Source: Pseudomonas sp. ICMP22404
Lineage (GTDB): Bacteria > Pseudomonadota > Gammaproteobacteria > Pseudomonadales > Pseudomonadaceae
Assembly (NCBI RefSeq): GCF_006227205.1
Contig: NZ_VCNG01000005.1
Coordinates: forward strand, 310,001 to 374,000
Length of the DNA stretch: 64,000 bases
Direction: 5' to 3'
Shown piece by piece: positions 1 through 8,695 of this stretch. The notes beneath the pieces are model-generated. The model was not told where the DNA came from. It saw nothing but the letters and a program-made list of their open reading frames with translations, and made no database searches. Positions within the stretch are counted from its first letter, which is position 1, and every line of letters starts with the position of its first letter. The translations under genes were made by a program, and so were the position numbers.

Positions 1-3000
1 CGAATCCGTCGACGGCATTGATAGTGATGCGGATCTGTTGCAACGGATCGTCCGGGTAACGATCGGCGTTCAGCACGACGCTGTGGACCGGCTCCCGGGG
101 CGCGGCGTGTATCAGCACCCGCAAGAGCTCCTGGGCGGCGCTGCGTTCGCTCAGTTGTGCCAAGCGCGTGCGCGCCGAGGCGCGGATGTGGCCGTCGGGC
201 AGCAGGTAGCGCTCGCTGATCCACGCGTCGCGCTGTGCGGGGAGTACCAGGGTGAGATCGAGCGATCCCATCCAACTGAGCGCGTCGGTGCGCACGGCAC
301 TGGCGATCCGGCCCAAGGTGGCTTCCGGGTGGTCGATCGCATGGCCGGGTGTCAGGTCTTCGGGCGGTTGGTAGGTGGCGATATCGTCGAAGCCTGCCGG
401 AGCGCCGTTCTCGGTGCCATGAAAGGTCACGCCCAGCGGAGCGCCCCCCGGGCCATAGAGTGCCTGCTGGATATTGTCATTGGCATCGATGATCTTGCGC
501 GGCAGCAACGCGTGGTAATCGTACTCGACCCGGGTCGTGCAGCCGTCCGGCAGGGTCACGGCGGTGGTCATCAAGCGGTAGGCATCGTGCTCGACGGTAG
601 TCACTCCGTGGCTTTGGGTCTCCTGCAGGGTCGTCAACTGGAAAAAGCCCTCGAGGGGCGCATAGGTCGCAAACCCGACTTTCCTGGACCAGAGGTTTTC
701 GCGGTCGTCCTCATCCGGGTCGTCTGGTAGGAACAGCTTCATGGGCTCGAAGCCGATGCTTTCCAATTGCTCACGGATGTCGAAGGGCGGCGGCAACTCG
801 TCGTAGGCTTGCAGCGCATGCTTGTCGAATTCGGCCATCTCCAGCGGGCCATGCAGGGCCTGGAAGGCAATGTCATCGTGCTCGTCCAGCAGGTAGTTCT
901 GTTCCTGAAGCGCGATCAATTGCCGGGCGGCATCCCACTGCGGGGAGTCCTGATGGTCGATGAAGGTTTCATAGCTGACTTGCCGAGGGTTGAGCCCCAG
1001 CGGCAGTTCACCTTTCGGACGTTGCAACCCGTTGGCCCTGGAGCGCCACGGCAGGCTCAACCGCTGGCGCAGTCCGTCGTCATCGATCAGGTGCAGGTGC
1101 TCGGCGCGTTTCTCGACGATGTGGAACACCTGTTGCTGGTCGTCATGGGCGTCACGCCACCAGCCATTCTCGACCTCGTCTTCGAAGGGCGGCGGGTCGA
1201 GGGCGGTGAGGCGCCGGGCGTAGTGGACGAGGAAGCCGTGGATAAGCTGGCCGAACTGGTTCCACTTCAGGTTGAGCCCATGCTGGATCTGCGGGTCGTC
1301 GATGAATCCGTCGTATTGATAGGTGATCGCCTCCAGGTCCAGCACCAGCAGGCTCTTGTGGTGGACATGAGGATGGCGCAACAGATAGCGCTGTTGAGTC
1401 ACGGTATAAGGCCCGGCCGTGCCGGCCGGTTCGGCGGGATGGGTTTCGGTGCGCAGCACACGACCGCCCAGGGCGTAGGCCATCTCCCGCGCGGTGTCCG
1501 GGTCGGGACTGATGATTTCGTTGGCCTCGTCGCTTTCATGAAAGCGGGTCAGCAGTGTCGGGCCCAACGGCACTGCATCGGTGTCGCCAGCGAAGCAGTC
1601 CTTGAGGGGTTGGTCGACGGCGCGGCCGGTGTGGAACCAGGTCTTGACCAGTGCCGGCGCGGTGAAACCGGTTGGCGTCTCGCCTTCGGACACTTCGCTG
1701 TCGACCTGGTACAGCCGGCCGAAGCCTCGGAACTCGCGATGGTGGCTGTCATAGTCGCCTTCGAAGTAAGTGAAGCGTTGGGTCAGGCAATTACCGGTGA
1801 TCTCGTCCCGTTGTTGTTGACGCGCCACCAGCGGCAGGGCCAGGGGCAGGTAACAGGTCAGTGGTTCACGGCTGGCCGTGCGTTGCTGTTTTTCATCCAG
1901 CCAATACTGCGCACTGCTGCGATAGGTCAGGGTGCTGCTGCAACCCATGTTGTTGTTCATGGCGTTGAGCAGATAAGGGCGGGTCGCGACAAAGTCATAG
2001 CGCCAGTGTCCGGGCTTCATATCGGGCGGCATGTGCGGTTTGCTCAGGATCAGGCTGGCACATCCCAGGCCTTGCAGGTCGGCCAGGGTGACCTGGCACA
2101 GATTGTCGTACCGCACGCCTTCGGGCCATGGCACCTGCACAGGCGTTTGTTCAAGACCATTGCCGCCGCGGTTGAGGTAGATCTCGAAGCACTCGCTCTT
2201 GAGGTAGATCAGTGCCGGTGCCCCGGACCCGTCCAGGTCGGCGATGCGGACCCGATCGGCTTCGAACTGGCTGTAGCTGAAGGGCAGGGCACTCATGACA
2301 AAGCCTTCGCCGAAACGCCCACGGCCCAGGTTCGGCCAGCATTTGATCTCGTTGCAGCGGATGCGGCACAGCTCGGTACTGTCGCTGCCCAGCAAGTTGC
2401 CGAACATCACCAGTTCATTGCGCAGGTCACTGAACAAGGGCAGGGTGCTGTCCGGTTCATGGGGCACATTCACGCCGGGGGCAAACCCTTCCTCGCGGCG
2501 GTTGGCGTACAACCGCACGCTCTTGGGGCCGATCATGGCCAGGGAGCGCAAACCGTCACCGTTGAGGTCGCCCAGTTGTGCGGACGGGTGCAGTAACTCT
2601 GTCGGGAAGCGCTTGAAGTCCGTGAAGGTGGACCAACTGCGGTCCGGGTTGAGGGTGTAGAACCCGCTCATGCCGGGCTGGACGATGAGCCAGTTGAGGC
2701 GACCCCTGCCCGTCAGGTCGGTCAGCACCTGCAACACCGTCGGGTTGTCGGTGGCCACCGGCATGCTCGAAAGGCGCGACCACGGACCATAGGCGATGGT
2801 GTCGTCGTTCTCGCCGCGTTCCGGTTCACGGTAATACCAGCCATGGGTATAGCGGCACAGAAACCCCGGAACGCCCTCGCCGTACAGGTCGACGCAGTGG
2901 TAGCGCTTGCCATCTTCAAGGGCAGGCATCGTCTGCAGCTCAAAGAACGGTTCGGGTGCCAGGTTGAGCTCGAAATCGTTGTAGTGCAGTTCGACGGGGG

Positions 3001-4081
3001 GACGGTAATCGACGCGGCCCTCGGCGTCCCAGTCTTGATAATGGGCGGTGGTCAGCAGGTTGTAGCCCAGTGCGGTGGCGCTGTATTCCAGCACCATCCG
3101 CGCGACCAGCGCAGGTTCGCTGCCCGCTTCGGCGGGGAAGTGGTGGAACATCAGCACCTGCTGGCAGAGGTGGCGCGTGCCGACTTCGAAACCGTACCGG
3201 TAGGCATGGATCGGGTCGCTGCGCAATTGCCATGGTACCCCTTTGGGGACGTACCAAGCCGGTTTGCGCGCAAGATCGAGGGCGCGCTGGCCATAGTCGA
3301 ACAGCAGATGGAAATGCCAGTGCCTGCTGGCTGGGTCGGTCTCTTCGAAGCAATAGAAACTATCGCTGGCCGTGGCGTTGCCATAACACACACGTCGCAG
3401 GTAGCGCTGGGCGCGATAGTCATGGGGACCGTCGAACGGGCCGGGATCGGCTTCGTATTCATAAAAGATGTGCTCGCCCGACGGGCCGAGTTCTTCGAGC
3501 AACAACCATTCGGCGATGCGGACCGGGCTCTGGGGATCGGTGTCGGCAATGGGGGCGGCGATGCGCGACGCTTCGCTGTTGCCGTAGCAATACAAATGGC
3601 CGTTGCTGCCCTGGACTCTCCAGAACGGCGCCTGGCCATCGTCGGGACTCCAGAGTTCATACACGTCGAATGCACTTTCGATCCTGGGGTAATAGCGCAC
3701 CACCGAACAGGCCCGGCTACCGGGCCCGGCCAATGTGCGAATGACTGGCATGCCTTCGTTGAACTCGGGCCAGCGCTCAACCCCGTCGGCATCGATCATC
3801 ACGTCGTCATCGCCGTAGTGCGGGACGCCTTCGCTGGTGCGGCGGGCGATGCTGGCGAGGGACAACTGCATGCCGATGCCGAAGGTGCCGTTGCCACTCT
3901 GGCTGTTGTAGTGCAGTGCCAGCGCCGGTGTCAGGTGGCGAGCGCTGGAAAGAGGCAGGGGCAATTCGAAAGAGGCCGCCCCTCGCGTGCCGACTGGGCC
4001 GATCCGGCTGCCCATCGTGGCAATGGATGCGCTGTTGGCGATGGTGGGGGTCACAATTTGCAGGGGCGTTTGTTCTGCCAT
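1..4081 (-). CDS. Tc insecticidal toxin B subunit (SpvB/TcaC/TcdB-like), C-terminus off window
   Basis: Reading the minus strand from the ATG at 4079-4081 gives an open frame of 1360 codons that runs off position 1 with no stop that I could find. The first ~300 residues resemble the SpvB domain: MGSRIGPVGTRGAASFELPL, then LALHYNSQSGNGTFGIGM. FG-GAP/VCBS-like blade motifs follow, such as DLNGDG near residue 504 and ADLDGSG near residue 614. The remainder is TcdB-middle-like, including CLTQRFTYFEGDYD and HREFRGFGR. TcB subunits are about 1450-1500 residues, so little is missing. In known Tc toxins B and C form a cocoon that holds the toxic C-terminus of the C subunit and docks on the A pentamer. 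No signal peptide is visible. A TcC/Rhs gene would be expected beyond the left edge. The family call is firm; the exact subtype is not. Confidence 0.93.
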   Translation of the reverse strand, partial: MAEQTPLQIVTPTIANSASIATMGSRIGPVGTRGAASFELPLPLSSARHLTPALALHYNSQSGNGTFGIGMQLSLASIARRTSEGVPHYGDDDVMIDADGVERWPEFNEGMPVIRTLAGPGSRACSVVRYYPRIESAFDVYELWSPDDGQAPFWRVQGSNGHLYCYGNSEASRIAAPIADTDPQSPVRIAEWLLLEELGPSGEHIFYEYEADPGPFDGPHDYRAQRYLRRVCYGNATASDSFYCFEETDPASRHWHFHLLFDYGQRALDLARKPAWYVPKGVPWQLRSDPIHAYRYGFEVGTRHLCQQVLMFHHFPAEAGSEPALVARMVLEYSATALGYNLLTTAHYQDWDAEGRVDYRPPVELHYNDFELNLAPEPFFELQTMPALEDGKRYHCVDLYGEGVPGFLCRYTHGWYYREPERGENDDTIAYGPWSRLSSMPVATDNPTVLQVLTDLTGRGRLNWLIVQPGMSGFYTLNPDRSWSTFTDFKRFPTELLHPSAQLGDLNGDGLRSLAMIGPKSVRLYANRREEGFAPGVNVPHEPDSTLPLFSDLRNELVMFGNLLGSDSTELCRIRCNEIKCWPNLGRGRFGEGFVMSALPFSYSQFEADRVRIADLDGSGAPALIYLKSECFEIYLNRGGNGLEQTPVQVPWPEGVRYDNLCQVTLADLQGLGCASLILSKPHMPPDMKPGHWRYDFVATRPYLLNAMNNNMGCSSTLTYRSSAQYWLDEKQQRTASREPLTCYLPLALPLVARQQQRDEITGNCLTQRFTYFEGDYDSHHREFRGFGRLYQVDSEVSEGETPTGFTAPALVKTWFHTGRAVDQPLKDCFAGDTDAVPLGPTLLTRFHESDEANEIISPDPDTAREMAYALGGRVLRTETHPAEPAGTAGPYTVTQQRYLLRHPHVHHKSLLVLDLEAITYQYDGFIDDPQIQHGLNLKWNQFGQLIHGFLVHYARRLTALDPPPFEDEVENGWWRDAHDDQQQVFHIVEKRAEHLHLIDDDGLRQRLSLPWRSRANGLQRPKGELPLGLNPRQVSYETFIDHQDSPQWDAARQLIALQEQNYLLDEHDDIAFQALHGPLEMAEFDKHALQAYDELPPPFDIREQLESIGFEPMKLFLPDDPDEDDRENLWSRKVGFATYAPLEGFFQLTTLQETQSHGVTTVEHDAYRLMTTAVTLPDGCTTRVEYDYHALLPRKIIDANDNIQQALYGPGGAPLGVTFHGTENGAPAGFDDIATYQPPEDLTPGHAIDHPEATLGRIASAVRTDALSWMGSLDLTLVLPAQRDAWISERYLLPDGHIRASARTRLAQLSERSAAQELLRVLIHAAPREPVHSVVLNADRYPDDPLQQIRITINAVDGF

Positions 4082-4158
4082 CGAGGGAGTCTTCTTGTTA
4101 GGCCATGTCAGGGGATACCCGGCTGAACATGAGGATGCCAAGAGATGAACGATGGGTA

Positions 4159-4178
4159 ACCTGTCAGATCCGACAGGT
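4159..4178. promoter_or_regulatory. Perfect inverted repeat upstream of TcB
   Basis: ACCTGTC and GACAGGT form 7-bp perfect arms around a 6-nt spacer, about 80 bp upstream of the TcB start and 60 bp beyond the fumarase terminator. The symmetry and position fit an operator for a dimeric regulator, but no regulator gene or known consensus is visible. A short RNA hairpin is the alternative. Confidence 0.35.
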
Positions 4179-4220
4179 GCGCGAGCAGGCCGATAAGTGG
4201 TAGGCATTCCTGCACGCAAC

Positions 4221-4258
4221 AAAAAAGGCCGGTGAGCTTGTCGCCCACCGGCCTTTCT
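4221..4258 (-). terminator. Rho-independent terminator of fumarase
   Basis: Read on the minus strand, GGCCGGTG and CACCGGCC pair as an 8-bp GC stem followed by six U residues, starting about 19 nt after the fumarase stop. Confidence 0.85.
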
Positions 4259-4276
4259 TCGGTGCGAAGGTGCGGG

Positions 4277-5800
4277 TTACTGCACTTCTACCGCCAGGCT
4301 GTCACTGATTTTTTTCTGCCAGATGGCCGGGCCGGTGATGTGCACCGACTCGCCCTGGCTGTCGACCGCAACGGTCACCGGCATGTCCTTGACCTCGAAC
4401 TCGTAGATCGCTTCCATGCCCAGTTCGGCGAATGCCAGGACCTTGGATTTGCGGATCGCTTGAGCCACCAGGTACGCGGCGCCGCCAACGGCCATCAGGT
4501 AGACGGCTTTGTTGTCCTTGATCGCTTCGATCGCGGTCGGGCCACGCTCGGATTTGCCGATCATGCCCAGCAGGCCAGTCTGTTCGAGGATCTGACGGGT
4601 GAACTTGTCCATCCGCGTGGCGGTGGTCGGACCGGCCGGGCCAACCACTTCGTCGCCTACCGGGTCGACCGGGCCCACGTAATAGATGAAGCGACCCTTG
4701 AGGTCCACCGGCAGGGTTTCACCCTTGTTCAGCATCTCGACCATGCGCTTGTGCGCCGCGTCGCGACCGGTGAGCATTTTGCCGTTGAGCAGCACGGTTT
4801 CGCCCGGCTTCCAGCTCTGCACTTCTTCCGGGGTCAGGGTGTCGAGGTTTACGCGACGAGCCGACGGGCCTGCTTCCCAGACGATTTCCGGGTAGGCATC
4901 CAGCGGTGGCGCTTCCAGCTCTGCCGGGCCTGTGCCGTCCAGCACGAAGTGGGCGTGACGGGTGGCGGCGCAGTTGGGGATCATGCACACCGGCAGGGAG
5001 GCGGCGTGGGTCGGGTAATCCATGATCTTCACGTCGAGCACGGTGGTCAGGCCACCCAGGCCCTGGGCACCGATGCCCAGTTGGTTGACCTTCTCGAACA
5101 GCTCCAGGCGCATCTCTTCGATACGGTTCTGCGGACCGCGGGCCTTCAGCTCGTGGATGTCGATGGATTCCATCAACACTTCCTTGGCCATGACCGCGGC
5201 CTTCTCGGCGGTGCCGCCGATGCCGATGCCGAGCATGCCCGGTGGGCACCAGCCGGCACCCATGGTCGGAACGGTCTTGAGTACCCAGTCGACGATGGAG
5301 TCGGACGGGTTGAGCATGGCCATTTTCGACTTGTTCTCGGAGCCGCCGCCCTTGGCCGCCACGTCCACTTCCACGGTGTTGCCCGGGACGATGGAGTAGT
5401 GGATGACCGCCGGGGTGTTGTCCTTGGTGTTTTTGCGCGCACCCGCCGGGTCGGCGAGGATGGAGGCGCGCAGGACGTTTTCCGGCAGGTTGTAGGCGCG
5501 ACGCACGCCCTCGTTGATCATGTCGTCCAGGCTCATGGTCGCGCCGTCCCAGCGCACGTCCATGCCCACCCGTACGAACACGGTCACGATGCCGGTGTCC
5601 TGGCAGATCGGCCGATGGCCGGTGGCGCACATGCGCGAGTTGATCAGGATCTGCGCCATGGAGTCACGGGCCGCTGGCGATTCTTCGCGCAGGTAGGCTT
5701 CGTGCATCGCCTGGATGAAGTCCACGGGGTGGTAGTAGGAAATGAACTGCAGGGCGTCGGCAACGCTCTGAATCAGGTCGTCTTGCTTGATCACGGTCAT
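4277..5800 (-). CDS. fumA: Class I fumarate hydratase (iron-sulfur fumarase)
   Basis: This 507-residue cytoplasmic enzyme interconverts fumarate and malate in the TCA cycle. The class I layout is complete, with a fumarase alpha domain (about 12-285) and a beta domain (about 290-495). The probable [4Fe-4S] ligands are C66 (PICQDTG), C185 (GAGWCPPGM) and C277 (MIPNCAATRH). Their spacing matches the E. coli FumA cysteines closely. The later segment GPAGPTTATRMDKFT is typical of the beta domain. The gene stands alone, with its own terminator and more than 500 bp of upstream sequence full of repeats. The order fumarase, GGDEF protein, ferredoxin reductase, pyruvate kinase recalls the PA4333-PA4329 region of P. 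aeruginosa, from memory. It is a core gene, although it lies between two pieces of a Tc toxin system. Confidence 0.96.
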   Translation of the reverse strand: MTVIKQDDLIQSVADALQFISYYHPVDFIQAMHEAYLREESPAARDSMAQILINSRMCATGHRPICQDTGIVTVFVRVGMDVRWDGATMSLDDMINEGVRRAYNLPENVLRASILADPAGARKNTKDNTPAVIHYSIVPGNTVEVDVAAKGGGSENKSKMAMLNPSDSIVDWVLKTVPTMGAGWCPPGMLGIGIGGTAEKAAVMAKEVLMESIDIHELKARGPQNRIEEMRLELFEKVNQLGIGAQGLGGLTTVLDVKIMDYPTHAASLPVCMIPNCAATRHAHFVLDGTGPAELEAPPLDAYPEIVWEAGPSARRVNLDTLTPEEVQSWKPGETVLLNGKMLTGRDAAHKRMVEMLNKGETLPVDLKGRFIYYVGPVDPVGDEVVGPAGPTTATRMDKFTRQILEQTGLLGMIGKSERGPTAIEAIKDNKAVYLMAVGGAAYLVAQAIRKSKVLAFAELGMEAIYEFEVKDMPVTVAVDSQGESVHITGPAIWQKKISDSLAVEVQ

Positions 5801-5944
5801 GAGTCGCGCTCCTCTCTAAGACGGGAACATTCAATAAGGTACCGCTCGTTTGGGTGCATCGGTCGACGGGCGGCACCTCTTAAGACACGCCGGGCATGCT
5901 GGCGCGACGCTAAAAAGGCGCGGCAGTATATCGCAGGCGGGCAT

Positions 5945-6175
5945 CCTGTGGGAGCAAGCCGCCCCTGTGGCAGTAGGATTTATCTGTGCTGAGGGGATTT
6001 TATCTGTGGCGAGGGGATTCATCTGTGGCGAAGGGATTTATCCCCGCTGGGGCGCGAAGCGGCCCTAAATGATAGGTACACATTAACCTGACACACCGCA
6101 GCGGCAGCTTTTAGGTCTGCTTCGCAGCCCAGCGGGGATAAATCCCCTCGCCACAGGTAAATCCCTCAGCACAGG
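5945..6175. repeat. REP-type inverted repeat cluster (GGGGATTTATCCCC family)
   Basis: A GTGGCGAGGGGATTYATC unit is repeated in degenerate tandem copies. It leads into GGGATTTATCCCCGCTGGGG, then an inverted copy ending in CAGCGGGGATAAATCCCCTC near 6130-6160. The fumarase-to-cyclase gap (5801-6328) otherwise holds only the hairpin at 6262. Three diverged tandem copies of the left arm (5971-6040) are unusual compared with the other REPs in the window. Confidence 0.85.
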
Positions 6176-6261
6176 TGGGTGTGCGTCGAGCAAGGAACAC
6201 TGCGTCAAAATGGGCCATTGCTTTGACGCCATTTTTCTGCTCCAGAATTGAATGGTCATTT

Positions 6262-6305
6262 GTCCTACACGCCACTAAAGTGGCGGCTGGCCTGTAGCGT
6301 AGGAC
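6262..6305. other. Hairpin element with GTCCTAC / GTAGGAC arms
   Basis: The 7-bp arms GTCCTAC (6262-6268) and GTAGGAC (6299-6305) enclose a perfect CGCCAC-TAAA-GTGGCG hairpin (6270-6285). The element sits just upstream of the diguanylate cyclase start at 6329, so it is likely in its leader. A related element, with the arms in the opposite order, is at 61373-61418. Confidence 0.55.
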
Positions 6306-6328
6306 GCCTCCTGTCAGTTTCTTTTCCC

Positions 6329-7450
6329 ATGGTGAGTCAACGATTGACCCATAACGCCATTCAACGTCTCCTGCTCAAACGCTTCGCCCTGGCGGCCGCG
6401 ACTTACGCGCTGGCGCTGGTGTTGCTGTGGCTGGCATTTTTCAGTGGGCATTACCTCGACTCGTTACGCGGCGTCATCATCGGCAGCGCCTTGGTGGTGC
6501 TGTGCCAAGGTGCGCTGTTCGCAGTGTTCCTCAGTGGTCGCAACCTGCGGTTCGCCGACCCCAGCCTCACCGAAGTGCAAGTACTGATCGGCCTGGGTTG
6601 GCAGACTTGGATGATGGGGCACCTGGACCAGGCTCGGGGCCTGTTCCTGGTCTTCTACGTACTGATCCTGCTGTTCGGACTGTTTCACCTGTCCCGTCGG
6701 GCTTTTGTGCGTTGCGCGATGCTGGTGTTCTTCAGCTTCACCGGCCTTACCCTCTGGGACGCCTGGTTCTTCCGGCTTTCCGATCCGACGTTGGCCGGCT
6801 TGCAGGTGTGCGTGCTGTTTATCGTGCTGGTGTGGCTGGTGCTGTACGCCCGCTATGTCCAGACGTCGCGCCAGCGCATGCGCCAGCGGCGATTTGCCTT
6901 GCAGGCTCACCAGGACACCCTGCGCGGCATGATGCGCCAGCTCGAAGATCTGGTGGCCACCGATGAACTGACCGGCCTGTTCAATCGCCGGCATTTCCTG
7001 CGCCTGGCATCCCGTGAACTCAATACCCTCAAGCCGGATATGGCCCATGGCTTGGCCTTGATCGATCTTGACCATTTCAAGCGTATCAACGACCTGCACG
7101 GCCATGCTGCCGGCGACCAGGTGCTCCAGGCCTTCGCCAGCGTTGCCACGGCCTGCCTGCGCGAAGGCGACGTGCTGGCGCGCTATGGCGGCGAAGAGTT
7201 CGTCATGCTCCTGCCCGCCTGCGACCCCGCGCGCCTGACCGCTTGTTGCGAACGGCTGCGCCTGGCGTTTGCTGCCGTCGAGTTGACTGGTCTGCGGGTG
7301 GGACCTCTGAGCCTGTCGGCGGGCATGACACTGCTGGAAATGGACGACGACCTGGACAACGCATTGCAACGTGCCGACCAGGCCTTGTACCGTGCCAAGC
7401 GAGACGGCCGTAATCGGTGTGCCGCCGCCTGGGAGAATGTTGATGCCTGA
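6329..7450 (+). CDS. sadC: Membrane diguanylate cyclase, SadC-like (GGEEF)
   Basis: This 373-residue inner-membrane enzyme should make cyclic-di-GMP from two GTP. Residues 20-175 hold about five or six hydrophobic segments. A GGDEF domain follows (about 210-370) with DELTGLFNRR, the active site RYGGEEF (GGEEF at 287-291) and an intact inhibitory I-site RxxD at 278-281, five residues upstream. Both activity and product inhibition are therefore expected. I chose the ATG at 6329 (MVSQRLTHNA) over an in-frame ATG at 6248. The 27-residue extension would be encoded across a stem-loop element and is not cyclase-like. No strong Shine-Dalgarno is visible for either start. The position beside fumarase and ferredoxin reductase matches the P. 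aeruginosa sadC locus, but the protein is shorter than PAO1 SadC as I recall it, so the symbol is inferred. Confidence 0.88.
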   Translation: MVSQRLTHNAIQRLLLKRFALAAATYALALVLLWLAFFSGHYLDSLRGVIIGSALVVLCQGALFAVFLSGRNLRFADPSLTEVQVLIGLGWQTWMMGHLDQARGLFLVFYVLILLFGLFHLSRRAFVRCAMLVFFSFTGLTLWDAWFFRLSDPTLAGLQVCVLFIVLVWLVLYARYVQTSRQRMRQRRFALQAHQDTLRGMMRQLEDLVATDELTGLFNRRHFLRLASRELNTLKPDMAHGLALIDLDHFKRINDLHGHAAGDQVLQAFASVATACLREGDVLARYGGEEFVMLLPACDPARLTACCERLRLAFAAVELTGLRVGPLSLSAGMTLLEMDDDLDNALQRADQALYRAKRDGRNRCAAAWENVDA

Positions 7451-8390
7451 ACTGACGGTCGCCGGCCGGCAATGGACCGTCGCGCCCGGCAGTAACCTGT
7501 TGGACGCGCTGAATCAGTCCGGGGTGCCGGTGCCCTACAGTTGCCGCGCCGGCAGTTGCCATGCCTGCCTGGTGCAATGCATCGGTGGCGATGTGCGCGA
7601 TGCTCGGCCCGATGCCTTGAGCCCGACACAGCGCGACCAGGGCTGGCGGCTGGCCTGCCAATGCCAGGTGGTCGAGGATGTGCAGGTCCACACGTTCGAT
7701 CCGCAACGCGACGGTCAGGCGGCCCAGGTCGTGGCGGCGGACTGGTTGGGGCCCGACGTGCTGCGTTTGCGCGTCGCCCCTGAACGGAGGCTGCGTTACC
7801 AGGCCGGGCAACACCTGGTGCTGTGGCTCGGCGACGTCGCCCGACCCTATTCCCTGGCGAGCCTGCCGGAGGAAGACCGCTTCCTGGAGTTTCACCTCGA
7901 TTGCCGCCAGCCCGGGCAATTTATCGACCGGGCTCGATCCCTGAACGTGGGGGACCCCATCCGCCTGGGTGAATTGCGCGGCGGTGCGCTGCATTATGAT
8001 CCCGCCTGGCACGACAGACCGTTGTGGCTGCTGGCCGCCGGTACCGGGCTGGGGCCGTTGTTCGGCATTCTGCGCGAAGCCCTGCGCCAGCAACATCGAG
8101 GGCCGATTCATCTTGTGCATGTCGCCCATGACGCCAGCGGGCATTACCTGGGCAAACCCCTGGCGGCGCTGGCCGCCAAGTACCCACAACTCAGCGTCCA
8201 ACTGCTGACCTCGGTCGAGGCGCCTGCAGCGCTGGCGCAACTGCGGCTGCCCTCCCGACACACCCAGGCCCTGGCCTGCGGCCACCCCGAGCGGGTCGAA
8301 GCCTTCGCCAAACGCCTCTACCTGGCCGGCTTGCCGCGCAATCAGTTGCTGGCGGATGTCTTCCTTACCCGTGAGGGCGGCGGGGGCTGA
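7443..8390 (+). CDS. 2Fe-2S ferredoxin / FAD-NAD(P)H reductase
   Basis: This 315-residue cytoplasmic electron-transfer flavoprotein has a plant-type ferredoxin domain (1-90) with [2Fe-2S] ligands C34, C39, C42 and C72 (CRAGSCHAC, then LACQC). The FAD domain carries RPYS at 134-137, and the NAD(P) domain carries GTGLGP at 200-205. This order is typical of the reductase component of oxygenases and of CDP-6-deoxyglucoseen-reductase-like proteins. No oxygenase partner is nearby, so the electron acceptor is unknown. The ATG at 7443 is preceded by GGGAGA at good spacing and overlaps the cyclase stop by 8 nt, so the two genes are probably translationally coupled. Confidence 0.9.
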   Translation: MPELTVAGRQWTVAPGSNLLDALNQSGVPVPYSCRAGSCHACLVQCIGGDVRDARPDALSPTQRDQGWRLACQCQVVEDVQVHTFDPQRDGQAAQVVAADWLGPDVLRLRVAPERRLRYQAGQHLVLWLGDVARPYSLASLPEEDRFLEFHLDCRQPGQFIDRARSLNVGDPIRLGELRGGALHYDPAWHDRPLWLLAAGTGLGPLFGILREALRQQHRGPIHLVHVAHDASGHYLGKPLAALAAKYPQLSVQLLTSVEAPAALAQLRLPSRHTQALACGHPERVEAFAKRLYLAGLPRNQLLADVFLTREGGGG

Positions 8391-8397
8391 GCCACCG

Positions 8398-8628
8398 CCA
8401 TCGCGAGCAGGCTCGCTCCCACAGGGTCTGGTGGTGTATGCCAATGCTGCGTACACCGCTGATCCACTGTGGGAGCGGGCTCGCTCGCGAAAGCGGTGGA
8501 TCTGTCACTGAGAGGTTGAATGTACCGCCGCCTTCGCGGGCAAGCCTGGCTCCCACAGGTTTGGGGGGTATGCCAATGCTGCGTACATCGCTGATCCACT
8601 GTGGGAGCGAGCCTGCTCGCGATGGCGT
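8398..8628. repeat. REP cluster (GTGGGAGCGAGCCTGCTCGCGA family), duplicated unit
   Basis: Four copies of the GGGAGCGAGCCTGCTCGCGA palindrome family lie in alternating orientation. The spacer GTATGCCAATGCTGCGTACA followed by CGCTGATCCACTGTGGGAGC occurs twice (about 8435 and 8567), so a unit of about 130 bp has duplicated in tandem. The repeats fill the gap between the convergent reductase and pyruvate kinase genes. Confidence 0.88.
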
Positions 8629-8643
8629 CCGTCCAGGCAAAGC

Positions 8644-8677
8644 AAAAAAGCCCCGCCATTCACATGGCAGGGCTTTT
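8644..8677 (-). terminator. Rho-independent terminator of pyruvate kinase
   Basis: Stem GCCCCGCCAT / ATGGCAGGGC (one mismatch) with a 4-nt loop, followed on the minus strand by a run of U, 19 nt after the pyruvate kinase stop. Confidence 0.85.
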
Positions 8678-8695
8678 GTCTTTCAGCGGGGGCAC

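Noticed and set aside
767..4126. Long plus-strand frames of 609 and 427 codons
   Set aside because: They are antisense to the TcB gene, contain no recognisable motif and arise from its GC-rich third positions.
6248..6328. Longer start for the diguanylate cyclase
   Set aside because: The extension is encoded across a hairpin element and is not membrane-like; the Met at 6329 gives a normal N-terminus.
8398..8628. CRISPR-like alternating repeats
   Set aside because: Repeats are palindromic REPs in alternating orientation with duplicated, not unique, spacers, and no cas genes are present.
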